In this document: piece after piece, positions 17,125-25,674 of the stretch
Layout of the letters: each line of letters starts with the position of its first letter
Position numbering within the stretch: the first letter of the stretch is position 1
Source of the DNA: Polynucleobacter sp. JS-JIR-II-b4
Lineage (GTDB): Bacteria > Pseudomonadota > Gammaproteobacteria > Burkholderiales > Burkholderiaceae
Assembly (NCBI RefSeq): GCF_018687815.1
Contig: NZ_CP061306.1
Location: 1,550,001-1,614,000 of the forward strand
DNA length: 64,000 nt
Direction of reading: 5' to 3'
The notes under the pieces: generated by a model
What the model was told of the DNA's origin: nothing
Seen by the model: only the letters and a program-made list of their open reading frames with translations
Database searches by the model: none
Position numbers and translations under genes: made by a program

Positions 17125-19137
17125 ATGAATCAAAACGTTATCGATAACGAAACCCAAGAAAAATTAGACGCCTTTATTAAGCAAGAGGAAGGCGATTCAA
17201 ATGATTACAAAGGCCTGCTAGCCAAATTCATTACCCTTGTAGCGGTAGGCATGTCGCTCTTTCACTTATATGCCGCGTATTCGATTGTGCCAACGCAAGA
17301 GTTGCGCGTCATACACGTTGCTCTAGTTTTATTTTTAGTATTCCTCAGCTTTCCAATAGCTGATCGCTTCAAAAATCGCTTAATGCCCTGGGATATCGTT
17401 TTTGCGCTTGTATCCGTTGGAATTGCCTATTACATTCTGAGTGGTGGCGATGATTTTATGGACCGCAATACTGCGCCTAACTCTACCGATGTCATGGTGG
17501 GCATTGCATTAATTCTCCTAATCTTAGAAAGTGTGCGCAGAACCAATGGCATGATCTTGGTTACAGTAACAGCCCTGTTTCTGCTCTATGCATTATTTGG
17601 CAACTACTTACCAGCACCTTGGACTCACAAGGGTTACGATCTTGATCGTCTGGTAGGCTATATGTATATGACACTTGAGGGCATCTATGGCACAGCTGTT
17701 GATGTTTCTGCAACCCTCATCATTCTTTTCACCATCTTCGGCGCTTTCTTGCAATTTACTGGCGCAGGAAAGTTCTTTATTGATTTCTCATTCGCGGCAA
17801 TGGGTGGAAAATCTTCTGGGGTTGGCAGAACCATCGTAATGTCCTCCTTCTTGCTCGGCGGACCATCAGGATCCGGTGTAGCAACAACAGTTACCGTGGG
17901 CTCAGTTGCAGCACCCATGCTGGACAAAGTGGGTTACGAGAAAAATGCTGCCGGCGGCCTTTTGGCAGCAGGTGGTCTTGGTGCCATTATCTCGCCTCCT
18001 GTACTGGGCGCAGCTGCATTCCTAATTGCAGATTTTCTGAAGATTTCGTATTTAGACGTATTGCTGATGGCAACCATCCCAACCATCCTTTTCTATCTTG
18101 GCTTATTCGTGATGGTCGAAATTGATGTACGCAAATATGGCATGAAAAATATTCACTTTGAGTCTTCCGAAACAGCTTGGCAGCTCACTAAGAAATATTG
18201 GTTTCACTTCTTCTCCCTCATCTCGATTGTGGTGTTTATGCTGATGGGCTTCTCCCCTGTCATGTCCGTATTCTGGGCGACAGTAGTTTCGGCCTTATCC
18301 AGCATGTTGCGTGAAGATACTGCCATTATTCCTTGGGCATGGTTTAAAGGTAAAGAACCGATTCTCTCTGGCCTATACAACTCCAACCTGACTAAGGCAC
18401 TTGCAACTGGTTCAACTGGTGTCTTAGCTATCGCCGCCACCTGTGCTGGTGCCGGCCTCATTGTGGGTACCGTTACCTTAACCGGTCTTGGCCTAAAATT
18501 TAGCTCGATTGTTATTCAGTACGCAGGTGGCTCGCTCTTGCTAACAACCATCTTTACCGCCCTTGTAGTTTGGGTGGTTGGCCTTGCTGTTCCAGTAACT
18601 GCTTCTTACATTATTTGTGCGGTAATTGCAGCGCCTGCTTTGATTAATTTAGGCGTGCCTGATTTTGCAGCTCACATGTTTATCTTCTATTACGCTGTAC
18701 TTTCTGAAGTGTCGCCACCGACTGCACTCTCGCCATTTGCAGCCGCCGCAATTTGTAAAGGTAATCCCTATAAGACTACTTTGCAAACTTGGAAATATGT
18801 TGCTCCGGCCATTCTAGTTCCATTTATGTTTGTGTTAGATAAGTCAGGCGTCAGCTTGTTGTTGATGGGATCAACTAGCGCTCTTGAGCAAGCAGACTGG
18901 ATGCAAATTGCTTGGGTCTCTTTCACGGCCGTTGTTGGAATCATCTGCCTAGCCGGTGGATTACAAGGTTGGTTCATTGAGAAAACCAAGATCTTTGAGC
19001 GCGTCATCATGGTGTTCTCTGGGGTTGCTCTTGCCTACCCTTCCACAGAGGCGGACTTAGTTGGCTTTGTTGGATTTGGTTTGGTGCTGGTGACTCAAAC
19101 AATTACCCATTTCAAACTCAATCCCAGATCTTCTTAA
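17125..19137 (+). CDS. Fused TRAP transporter permease (DctQ-DctM type)
   Basis: A 670-residue membrane protein in which the small (4-helix) and large (about 12-helix) TRAP permease subunits are joined, the usual partner of TAXI binding proteins. Typical stretches are LLGGPSGSGVATTVTVGSVA, GGLGAIISPPVLGAAAFLIA and YYAVLSEVSPPTALSPFAAA, which form the substrate and sodium sites of the elevator domain. It uses an ion gradient, in known cases sodium, to take up the ligand delivered by the TAXI protein. ATG at 17125 has GAGGTTGAG upstream. A strong bidirectional terminator follows. Confidence 0.94.
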   Translation: MNQNVIDNETQEKLDAFIKQEEGDSNDYKGLLAKFITLVAVGMSLFHLYAAYSIVPTQELRVIHVALVLFLVFLSFPIADRFKNRLMPWDIVFALVSVGIAYYILSGGDDFMDRNTAPNSTDVMVGIALILLILESVRRTNGMILVTVTALFLLYALFGNYLPAPWTHKGYDLDRLVGYMYMTLEGIYGTAVDVSATLIILFTIFGAFLQFTGAGKFFIDFSFAAMGGKSSGVGRTIVMSSFLLGGPSGSGVATTVTVGSVAAPMLDKVGYEKNAAGGLLAAGGLGAIISPPVLGAAAFLIADFLKISYLDVLLMATIPTILFYLGLFVMVEIDVRKYGMKNIHFESSETAWQLTKKYWFHFFSLISIVVFMLMGFSPVMSVFWATVVSALSSMLREDTAIIPWAWFKGKEPILSGLYNSNLTKALATGSTGVLAIAATCAGAGLIVGTVTLTGLGLKFSSIVIQYAGGSLLLTTIFTALVVWVVGLAVPVTASYIICAVIAAPALINLGVPDFAAHMFIFYYAVLSEVSPPTALSPFAAAAICKGNPYKTTLQTWKYVAPAILVPFMFVLDKSGVSLLLMGSTSALEQADWMQIAWVSFTAVVGIICLAGGLQGWFIEKTKIFERVIMVFSGVALAYPSTEADLVGFVGFGLVLVTQTITHFKLNPRSS

Positions 19138-19171
19138 GGTACACCCAATAGGTGGGCGGATCTCATCCTCA

Positions 19172-19207
19172 AAACAATAAGGCCCGCTTGAGCGGGCCTT
19201 ATTGTTT
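19172..19207. terminator. Strong bidirectional terminator between convergent genes
   Basis: A perfect 17-bp palindrome (19172-19188 with 19191-19207; core GCCCGC-TTGA-GCGGGC) is flanked by A-rich bases on the left and T-rich bases on the right. It can stop the TRAP operon on the plus strand and the enolase-superfamily gene on the minus strand. Confidence 0.92.
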
Positions 19208-19223
19208 CTAGCAATTGCTTATC

Positions 19224-20357
19224 TTAAGAGATCTTGGTCCAAGCGGCTTTACCAGCATATTTCTTGACAGCAGATTCATCAAACTCGAAACCTAAACCAG
19301 GGGTTTTATGCAAAATCAAGTCCCCATTCTTAAATGTCAGCTGCTTATTGATCAATCTACGGAAGTTCAGCACCTGATCATCCAAGAAGAATTCGACAAA
19401 GCGTGCATTGGGTGTGGCTGCCACCAATGGTGCATGCAAATCATGCATCCAGTGCGGACAAACTATGACGCCCTTCAAATCAGCGTACGCAGAAATTCTT
19501 CTCCACTCGGTAATACCTCCGCAGACAGCCGCATCAGATTGCAGAATGGCAGCTCCACCAGCATCAATCAACTCTCTAAAGCGCCAGCGCCCTGCTTCCA
19601 TTTCACCGGTAGCAACGTTGATTTTGGTTTGACGCGCCAAGGCAGCATGTAAATCAATCGCATCTGGAGAAAAAGGTTCTTCAATCCAATACGGGTTGTA
19701 TGCCTCAAAGCGACGCACATACTCGAGAGCCGTAGGTAGATCGCGCCAGGCATTATTTGCATCGAGAGTAAGCAATACATCATCACCTACAGCTTGGCGA
19801 GCCGCCTTTACACGCGCCTCCTCTTCTGAAGGCGATAAACGCCCCACCTTCATCTTGACTGCCTTAAAGCCCTGCTTTACGTAAGACTCCATTTCTTTGC
19901 CTAACTTGGCAGGCGTTTTACCTTCAAGATAGTAGCCGCCACTAGCATAAGCTGGCACCCGATCATCAACCACTGAACCCAAGTATTGATGCAAAGGTAA
20001 GCCAACTGAGCGCGCATTTAAATCCCACAAAGCAGTATCCAAAATCGAGATGCCGCGCATTACTGCGCCTGCACGACCCTGGAGGATGGATTCGTTATAC
20101 ATCTCCATCCAGAGACCTTCACTGCGGTGACTATTTTGACCAATGAGTTTGGGGGCCAGCAATTGCTCAACAGCAAGTTTGGCAATATCTCCGCCGGCAC
20201 TGCCGACATAGCAAAAGCCGATGCCCTCATTACCATCCTTGCCGCGAACTTTTACCAGGCAATAGTGACGCTCAGAAACAGTGCGAGTGGAAAATGAAGT
20301 GACTTTATCCAAAGGTACTGCTACAGAGGCAACTTGGATGGATTCAATAATCGGCAT
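19224..20357 (-). CDS. Mandelate racemase/muconate lactonizing enzyme family protein
   Basis: A 377-residue enolase-superfamily enzyme. The N-terminal capping domain is followed by a barrel with the basic residues in AVKMKVGR (about residue 168), metal ligands Asp in TLDANNAW, Glu in YWIEEPFSPD and Glu in VATGEMEAGR, and the later HWMHDLHAP. Such enzymes abstract a proton next to a carboxylate and usually dehydrate or epimerise sugar acids. ATG at 20357 follows AGGAG by about 5 bases. Together with the convergent dehydrogenase/lyase/TRAP operon it suggests a sugar-acid pathway (dehydration, then cleavage by the DapA-like lyase). The substrate is unknown. Confidence 0.9.
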   Translation of the reverse strand: MPIIESIQVASVAVPLDKVTSFSTRTVSERHYCLVKVRGKDGNEGIGFCYVGSAGGDIAKLAVEQLLAPKLIGQNSHRSEGLWMEMYNESILQGRAGAVMRGISILDTALWDLNARSVGLPLHQYLGSVVDDRVPAYASGGYYLEGKTPAKLGKEMESYVKQGFKAVKMKVGRLSPSEEEARVKAARQAVGDDVLLTLDANNAWRDLPTALEYVRRFEAYNPYWIEEPFSPDAIDLHAALARQTKINVATGEMEAGRWRFRELIDAGGAAILQSDAAVCGGITEWRRISAYADLKGVIVCPHWMHDLHAPLVAATPNARFVEFFLDDQVLNFRRLINKQLTFKNGDLILHKTPGLGFEFDESAVKKYAGKAAWTKIS

Positions 20358-20447
20358 CTAAACTCCTTAATCAAAAATTGATTGTATCGAGAATTTAATG
20401 TGCCGACAGGTGCCTGAATAAAGAATAATTAATCCACTCCATTACAA

Positions 20448-20719
20448 ATGCAGATGGCGAAAATGAGCCGAGTTGTTGTTATCCGAACAAGTATCTTGTA
20501 TGTTAGATTTGCTGCAAAGTTGATACATTCACCCCCCCCAATATCCTCAAACCACCATGTTGTGCAACAGATTTAGTTAAAAGTGGCAAAACTGATATTG
20601 CTAAAGCTGCCGGTTTTAGACCTTGGCCAGTCGATGAGGCGGTCGCTGTAAAGCAAAATTATGGGCAAAGGCTGAAAGCCGCCTTTGAAGCTCTCAAGCT
20701 AGCGCCCGATCAAGATTAA
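20448..20719 (+). pseudogene. Decayed or frameshifted small reading frame
   Basis: This 427-base gap between genes holds a disrupted frame. From 20507 to the TAA at 20719 one frame is open without any ATG or GTG start and reads as plausible protein (for example GKTDIAKAAGFRPWPVDE and NYGQRLKAAFEALKL). Just upstream, ATG codons at 20448 and 20454 open another frame that reads into a run of eight C (20532-20539). One extra C there would join the two frames into a protein of about 90 residues. Either the gene is broken, or the C run was misread, or it varies in length. I do not recognise the family. Nothing else is visible in this gap. Confidence 0.45.
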
Positions 20720-20784
20720 GTCTAATTTGCTGCAGCACAGCATATTTATTCGGAAGAGCCCTCACATTATTAGATAATTGAGGG

Positions 20785-22230
20785 GTGAATAAAAAAGTAT
20801 CTCTTGGCTCCCTGTTCACTAGGGGAGTAATCATTTTTTCTGGCTGCGCCTTTCTTAGCTCAACCCCGGGCTTGGCATATGCAGCTCAAAGCAGCCAACC
20901 TCAAAATACGACCCAAGCGCGCAAAAAGATAACAGTCCAAAGCAGCAGGCAGGTTGGCTTCAAAGATAAATCAGCGGGTACTGGCTCAAAAACTAATAGC
21001 ATGAGCCTGAACCCATCGCTATTTCAGCGAAAAGCCCCAGATGAATTGATGCTCGATAGCGATGCAAACCTTGACTATCGAGTAGCTCAAGGATGCCTGA
21101 GACGTAATTTTAATGAAGATAGCCTACCAGCTAGCGTTGGCATTGATAACCGCCAGTTTGCTGAATTCTTCAAAAATCAGACTAAAACATTTTTTGATCA
21201 CATGCGTGGAGATTGCATCCCTTATGCGGTTGCCTTTGGAAGTCGTAATCGTTTCGACTCATTGAGCATCATGAATGGTCCAATCCAAGATAGTAAAACT
21301 GAAGTATGGACATTTACACCATCTGCTGTTGGTGGGTTTTTAATTCAGCAAGACTATCTTAAGGATGAATCTAAGCGCTTAACTGAGATTCGGATTCCTT
21401 TAAGAGATGTCTTGTATGACACTCGAAAAGTAAGCGATCAATTGCCAGTTGAGCTGGTTTGGGAATTAAATTCCCTGATCAAGCAAATCTATCCTGAAGA
21501 AAATAATTCTCTCGAAAATACTAACAGCGTTGTGCGCTTGATTGTTGACTTTGGCGATCGAGAAAGATGGGCGCAAATTTGGGCTGCAGAAATTATTGAC
21601 CCCACCACCAAAGACGTTTATGCGAATGCTTTTTGGATGGAGCGCAGTGATATACCTGGGGGCTTCTTTACAGGATCCGGAGAATCGCTTGAGCGCTCCT
21701 TCTGGACTAACCCATTAAGCTATCGCCGTATTTCCCGGGGGGTAGGCATGGTCAGAGCCTCTTCAAGCAAGCGCAGCAAGAGTCCCGCGCCAGCTGCCCC
21801 AAGCCAGTCGCCAGCAACAAAGCAACGCTATCGCGCCCACATGGGGATTGACTATGCTGCCCCAATCGGCACCCCCATTTTTAGTGTTGCCAATGGCAAA
21901 GTAGTGCACATAGGCTTTAGCGGTGCATTTGGAAACTTAATTGTTTTAGAGCATCCAGGCAATTACCACACCTACTATGCCCACTTGAGTAATTACAACG
22001 TAGAGCTTGAGTTAGGTAACGAAGTGCGGCGCGGCTTGGAAATTGGCTACGTAGGAACAACCGGGAGATCAACGGGGCCACACCTTCATTTTGAATTAAG
22101 GAAAAATGGGATTTATGTAGACCCATATGGCTCCAAAACCCAACTTGATTTATGGTCCATGCGCGATAACGAGAGTGGGCAGCTAACTAGAGAGATGCTT
22201 CTGCTAGGTAGCCCTATTAAGCATAACTAA
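20785..22230 (+). CDS. M23 family peptidoglycan metallopeptidase
   Basis: A 481-residue exported protein. An N-terminal hydrophobic signal segment is followed by a basic linker, a long unassigned middle domain, and a C-terminal LytM/M23 domain. The domain has HMGIDYAAPIGTPIFSVANG (zinc His and Asp; about residues 353-372), HTYYAHLSN and GPHLHFELRKNG (the HxH motif). Such enzymes cut peptide cross-links in the cell wall or activate amidases. GTG at 20785 is the only early start, though the G-rich stretch lies directly against it, so initiation may be weak. It stands alone and is closed by a terminator. Confidence 0.88.
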   Translation: MNKKVSLGSLFTRGVIIFSGCAFLSSTPGLAYAAQSSQPQNTTQARKKITVQSSRQVGFKDKSAGTGSKTNSMSLNPSLFQRKAPDELMLDSDANLDYRVAQGCLRRNFNEDSLPASVGIDNRQFAEFFKNQTKTFFDHMRGDCIPYAVAFGSRNRFDSLSIMNGPIQDSKTEVWTFTPSAVGGFLIQQDYLKDESKRLTEIRIPLRDVLYDTRKVSDQLPVELVWELNSLIKQIYPEENNSLENTNSVVRLIVDFGDRERWAQIWAAEIIDPTTKDVYANAFWMERSDIPGGFFTGSGESLERSFWTNPLSYRRISRGVGMVRASSSKRSKSPAPAAPSQSPATKQRYRAHMGIDYAAPIGTPIFSVANGKVVHIGFSGAFGNLIVLEHPGNYHTYYAHLSNYNVELELGNEVRRGLEIGYVGTTGRSTGPHLHFELRKNGIYVDPYGSKTQLDLWSMRDNESGQLTREMLLLGSPIKHN

Positions 22231-22254
22231 ATAAATTCAGGAATACTGCTGAAA

Positions 22255-22278
22255 AAAAGGGTCCAATTGGACCCTTTT
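22255..22278. terminator. Bidirectional intrinsic terminator
   Basis: AAAAGGGTCC (22255-22264) pairs with GGACCCTTTT (22269-22278) around an AATT loop. It serves the M23 peptidase gene on the plus strand and the universal stress protein gene on the minus strand. Confidence 0.88.
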
Positions 22279-22296
22279 CACTTGATGCTGGGTAAA

Positions 22297-22737
22297 TTAA
22301 CCCAGAACTAATACTGGCAATGTGGAATGCACAATGACTTCATGGGTCTCGCTACCCAACAGGATCCCTTTGATACCTGTGCGCTTATGAGACGCCATAA
22401 CAATCACATCCGCTTTCGCTTTTTTTGCGCCAGCCAAAATACCTTCAGATAGGTTGCTATTTTCAATGTGAAGACTTTTCACCTTAGCGCCAGCTCCCAG
22501 TGCGGTTGTAGACTTCTTAAATACATCCCGTGCAAAAGCCGCGCAAGCTTCTGTGTGCTGTTTCTTTGAAATTCCATAGCCCATGGTGCTATCTGAATAA
22601 ACCATCGGAGGTGTAGGATCAGAAACATATACCAAAGTAACTGCAGCGCCATCTGCCTTAGCAAGTGCGGCGACTTTCTTTAAGGATTTTTTGCTGACAT
22701 CTGAACCATCTACTGGCACCAATAAATGCTTAAACAT
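22297..22737 (-). CDS. Universal stress protein (UspA family)
   Basis: A 146-residue single-domain Usp. It opens FKHLLVPVDGSDVSKKSLKK and closes with VIVMASHKRTGIKGILLGSE, then HSTLPVLVLG. In ATP-binding Usps the pattern is G-x2-G-x9-G-S/T; here the first two glycines are replaced (A-SH-K) while the final GS is kept, so ATP binding may be weakened or altered. ATG at 22737 has a GGGAG site about 5 bases upstream. It is divergent from the DUF2177 gene with an AT-rich 86-base promoter region between. Confidence 0.9.
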   Translation of the reverse strand: MFKHLLVPVDGSDVSKKSLKKVAALAKADGAAVTLVYVSDPTPPMVYSDSTMGYGISKKQHTEACAAFARDVFKKSTTALGAGAKVKSLHIENSNLSEGILAGAKKAKADVIVMASHKRTGIKGILLGSETHEVIVHSTLPVLVLG

Positions 22738-22823
22738 GTTGACTCCCTTTAAATTGAACTACTCGTCTGCTCTTTCCATCATAATACTTATTATTAGCCT
22801 ATAAAAGAATAAAGGTAACTTAA

Positions 22824-23225
22824 TTGCTCAAGAATTTTGCCATTTACCTCTCATTTTTAATCGCCCTCATTGCAATCGATTTGGTATGGCTTTTAGGTAT
22901 CGCAAAGAATCTCTATCGCAATGAGATGGGTGACTTAATGGCCAGCGAACCTAAACTTCTAGCTGGGCTCGCGTTCTACCTTCTTTATGCATTAGGCGTC
23001 TGCATTTTTGTAATTGTTCCAGCGCTATCAAAACAATCCTGGATATATGCACTGCAATATGGCGCTTTATTTGGCCTGTTTTGCTACATGACCTACGACC
23101 TCACCAATCTGGCGGTGGTTAGAAACTTTCCAACGCAATTAGCTTTCATTGATATTGCATGGGGCAGTTTTGTTACCGCCTTGTGTGCGAGTTTTGCATA
23201 CTGGGTTGGCAACCGCATCTCTTAG
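22824..23225 (+). CDS. DUF2177 family membrane protein
   Basis: A 133-residue protein with four membrane helices. It begins AIYLSFLIALIAIDLVWL and contains FCYMTYDLTNLAVVRNFP, the conserved core of DUF2177, a family without known function. The start is TTG at 22824 with AAAGG about 6 bases before it. It precedes the SulP transporter gene by 20 bases and is probably co-transcribed, though no functional link is known. Confidence 0.85.
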   Translation: MLKNFAIYLSFLIALIAIDLVWLLGIAKNLYRNEMGDLMASEPKLLAGLAFYLLYALGVCIFVIVPALSKQSWIYALQYGALFGLFCYMTYDLTNLAVVRNFPTQLAFIDIAWGSFVTALCASFAYWVGNRIS

Positions 23226-23245
23226 GCCATTGAAACATTCATCTT

Positions 23246-24871
23246 ATGTTTTTTCGTCCCCGACTTTTTGACTCATTTTCTGGCTATAGCCGCGCCCTTT
23301 TCACTAAGGATGTTTTTGCTGGAATGACGGTTGGCGTTGTTGCGCTCCCATTAGCCATGGCTTTTGCTATTGCCAGTGGACTCAAACCCCAAGCGGGTAT
23401 TTTTACTGCCATTATTGCTGGCGGGCTTATCTCCTTACTTGGAGGTAGCCGCGTACAAATTGGCGGACCGGCCGGCGCCTTCATAGTCATTGTTTACGGC
23501 ATTGTGGAGCGCTATGGTGTTCCAAATTTATTACTCGCAACCGCCATGTCAGGAGTATTTTTATTTCTGATGGGAGTATTTCGCCTTGGAACGCTAGTAC
23601 GCTTCATTCCAATTGCAGTCATTATTGGTTTTACCAATGGCATTGCCTTTTTGATTGGGCTATCTCAAGTCAAAGATTTCTTCGGACTTCAGATTGAAAA
23701 AATGCCAGCTCAATTTTTTCAATCAGTGCATGCGCTCTACTTAGCAGCAGACACCTTTAACCCCATTGCGCTTGGTTTAGCTTGTGGGAGTCTTGCCTTA
23801 CTCATTTTATGGAAGCTATTTCAGAATCGCTTAGGCTGGCTCTCTCATCTTCCTGGCACAGTGGTAGCAATGGTGGTTGCTACGATCGTTACCAGCATTT
23901 TTAATTTACCGGTAGATACGATTGGTAGTCGCTTTGGCGGCATCCCTTCAGGGCTCCCCGCTTTTGAATGGATTCCGGTAAGCTGGGATAGCGCTCAATA
24001 CATGGTGGCACCAGCCCTAACACTTGCCCTTTTAGGTGCAATTGAATCTTTACTTTGTGCGCGCATTGCCGATGGCCTCATTCATGATCGCCATGAATCA
24101 AATCAAGAGCTAGTAGCTCAAGGCATTGCTAACTTCACGATTCCATTTTTTGGTGGCATGCCAGCGACCGGAACGATTGCTCGCACGGTTACTAATATAG
24201 AGAGTGGCGGCACTACACCTGTCTCTGGACTCGTGCATGCAGCAACTTTACTAGTCATCGTTTTGTTTGCAGCGCCGCTCGCCAAAAACATTCCTTTAGC
24301 TAGCCTTGCCGCCATCTTGATTTATGTGGCCTGGAATATGGGAGAGTGGCAGAAGTTCATCGATCTGAAGCAATTCCGCTTGCCGTATCGAATCACCATC
24401 TTGAGCGTCTTTATTCTCACTGTTGTACTAGATCTCACGATTGCAGTAGAAGTAGGTTTACTGCTCGCCTTTATTACCTTCATTTACCGCATCTCTAGTC
24501 TATCGCGTTGTGAGCCTGCTCTAGTCAGCGATTACCCGGGGCTGAGTAATCAGCAAGGTCGAATTGATGCCTATCGCATTCATGGTGCCATCTTTTTTGG
24601 GGCAGTAAAACTCCTTGAAAAGATTGAAACGAATTTACCCTCACAAACACTCTTGCTCGATTTAAAGAACGTAATCTACATTGATACTTCTGGGATGGAT
24701 ACGATCATGGAACTAGCGCACCTGTGCAAGATTCGTAATATTCGATTGATCATTTGCGGCTTAGCGCATCAACCATTAGAGATGGCAGAGCGCAGTGAAT
24801 TTCTATCGGCACTACCCCAAGATTCTTTCTACCCAGATCTAAGCTCCGGAATAGAAGCAGCAACAGCTTAA
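23246..24871 (+). CDS. SulP family inorganic anion transporter
   Basis: A 541-residue secondary transporter with a SulP membrane domain (about residues 20-400) and a C-terminal STAS domain. The N terminus contains VGVVALPLAMAFAIASG, the SulP signature, followed by GGSRVQIGGPAGAFIVIV. The STAS domain has LLLDLKNVIYIDTSGMDTI, where the DTSG motif is the anti-sigma-antagonist-like loop. Known substrates are sulfate, bicarbonate and dicarboxylates; this size is often annotated as sulfate permease. No sulfur genes adjoin it, so the substrate is undecided. Confidence 0.92.
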   Translation: MFFRPRLFDSFSGYSRALFTKDVFAGMTVGVVALPLAMAFAIASGLKPQAGIFTAIIAGGLISLLGGSRVQIGGPAGAFIVIVYGIVERYGVPNLLLATAMSGVFLFLMGVFRLGTLVRFIPIAVIIGFTNGIAFLIGLSQVKDFFGLQIEKMPAQFFQSVHALYLAADTFNPIALGLACGSLALLILWKLFQNRLGWLSHLPGTVVAMVVATIVTSIFNLPVDTIGSRFGGIPSGLPAFEWIPVSWDSAQYMVAPALTLALLGAIESLLCARIADGLIHDRHESNQELVAQGIANFTIPFFGGMPATGTIARTVTNIESGGTTPVSGLVHAATLLVIVLFAAPLAKNIPLASLAAILIYVAWNMGEWQKFIDLKQFRLPYRITILSVFILTVVLDLTIAVEVGLLLAFITFIYRISSLSRCEPALVSDYPGLSNQQGRIDAYRIHGAIFFGAVKLLEKIETNLPSQTLLLDLKNVIYIDTSGMDTIMELAHLCKIRNIRLIICGLAHQPLEMAERSEFLSALPQDSFYPDLSSGIEAATA

Positions 24872-24878
24872 TAGCGAC

Positions 24879-25598
24879 TTAAGAAATACAGAAGCCACCT
24901 TTTAATAAGACTTCTGGCAATACCCAGGCACGATACATACCAAAGCCGCCTGCAATCAATAGAAGTGCAGAAGCCAAATACCTCACCCATAGATATTGCC
25001 CAAACTGAGTCAGCGCCGCTGAAAATTTAGAGATCAGTAATAGGTTGGGCAATGTACCCAAACCAAATGCCAACATCAGTGCGGCACCAGTTGCTACATC
25101 ACCAGATAAAAAGGCGAGTGGTAAAACGCTGTAGACCAATCCACAGGGCACCAAACCCCATAGCATGCCGCTAAACCAACGCGAAGGACCGCTAGCCATA
25201 GCACCCAAGTATTTAGCCCAATAAGCTGCAATTTTTGTACTTAACCATTTGCCGCCAAGTAGGCCTTCTGACTTGCCCAATCTGAGCAGGCGTACCCCCA
25301 TCAAAATTAAGATCAGGGAAGTTAAAGCAAATAAGGGGCGCTGGATTGGAATGAGGTTTTGCTGCCAAACCACAACCCCTACTGAAGCGGCAAGTATGCC
25401 CAGTAAGACATAAGTTGTGACACGACCCAAATGCATGATTAATTGGAGGTAAAAAAGCTCAGATTTTGGTCTTAGAGGGGTCTCCAGGGCTTTGGGCCGC
25501 TCTATGGCAGCCGCTATTCCACCGCACATCAGTGCACAGTGCCAGCCACTCACAAGAGCGCCCAGAAAGACCGCAACGAGTAAGCTAGCTGTCAGCAT
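24879..25598 (-). CDS. Sulfite exporter TauE/SafE family membrane protein (cco-linked)
   Basis: A membrane protein of the TauE/SafE-2 type often found beside cbb3 oxidase and fnr genes in betaproteobacteria. The first helix FLGALVSGWHCALMCGGIAAA carries the Cys and His typical of this branch, and WGLVPCGLVYSVLPLAFLSG is the second conserved part. The frame is open up to 25673 (264 residues), but starting at ATG 25598 (239 residues) places the first helix as in relatives and leaves room for promoters opposite fnr. The role is unproven; relatives have been linked to copper or oxidase assembly. Confidence 0.82.
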   Translation of the reverse strand: MLTASLLVAVFLGALVSGWHCALMCGGIAAAIERPKALETPLRPKSELFYLQLIMHLGRVTTYVLLGILAASVGVVVWQQNLIPIQRPLFALTSLILILMGVRLLRLGKSEGLLGGKWLSTKIAAYWAKYLGAMASGPSRWFSGMLWGLVPCGLVYSVLPLAFLSGDVATGAALMLAFGLGTLPNLLLISKFSAALTQFGQYLWVRYLASALLLIAGGFGMYRAWVLPEVLLKGGFCIS

Positions 25599-25650
25599 GA
25601 AATTAACAGAAAATAGGTAAAAGCCATAATCTTCATACTTATAGAATAAA

Positions 25651-25667
25651 CTGATCCCATAGATCAG
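25651..25667. promoter_or_regulatory. Palindrome just upstream of fnr (possible operator)
   Basis: CTGATC at 25651-25656 and GATCAG at 25662-25667 form perfect 6-bp arms around a 5-base spacer, ending 7 bases before the fnr start. It resembles an FNR box in half-site sequence (TGAT/ATCA) but the spacing is wrong for one, so autoregulation is only a possibility. Confidence 0.4.
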
Positions 25668-25674
25668 CCCCAAT

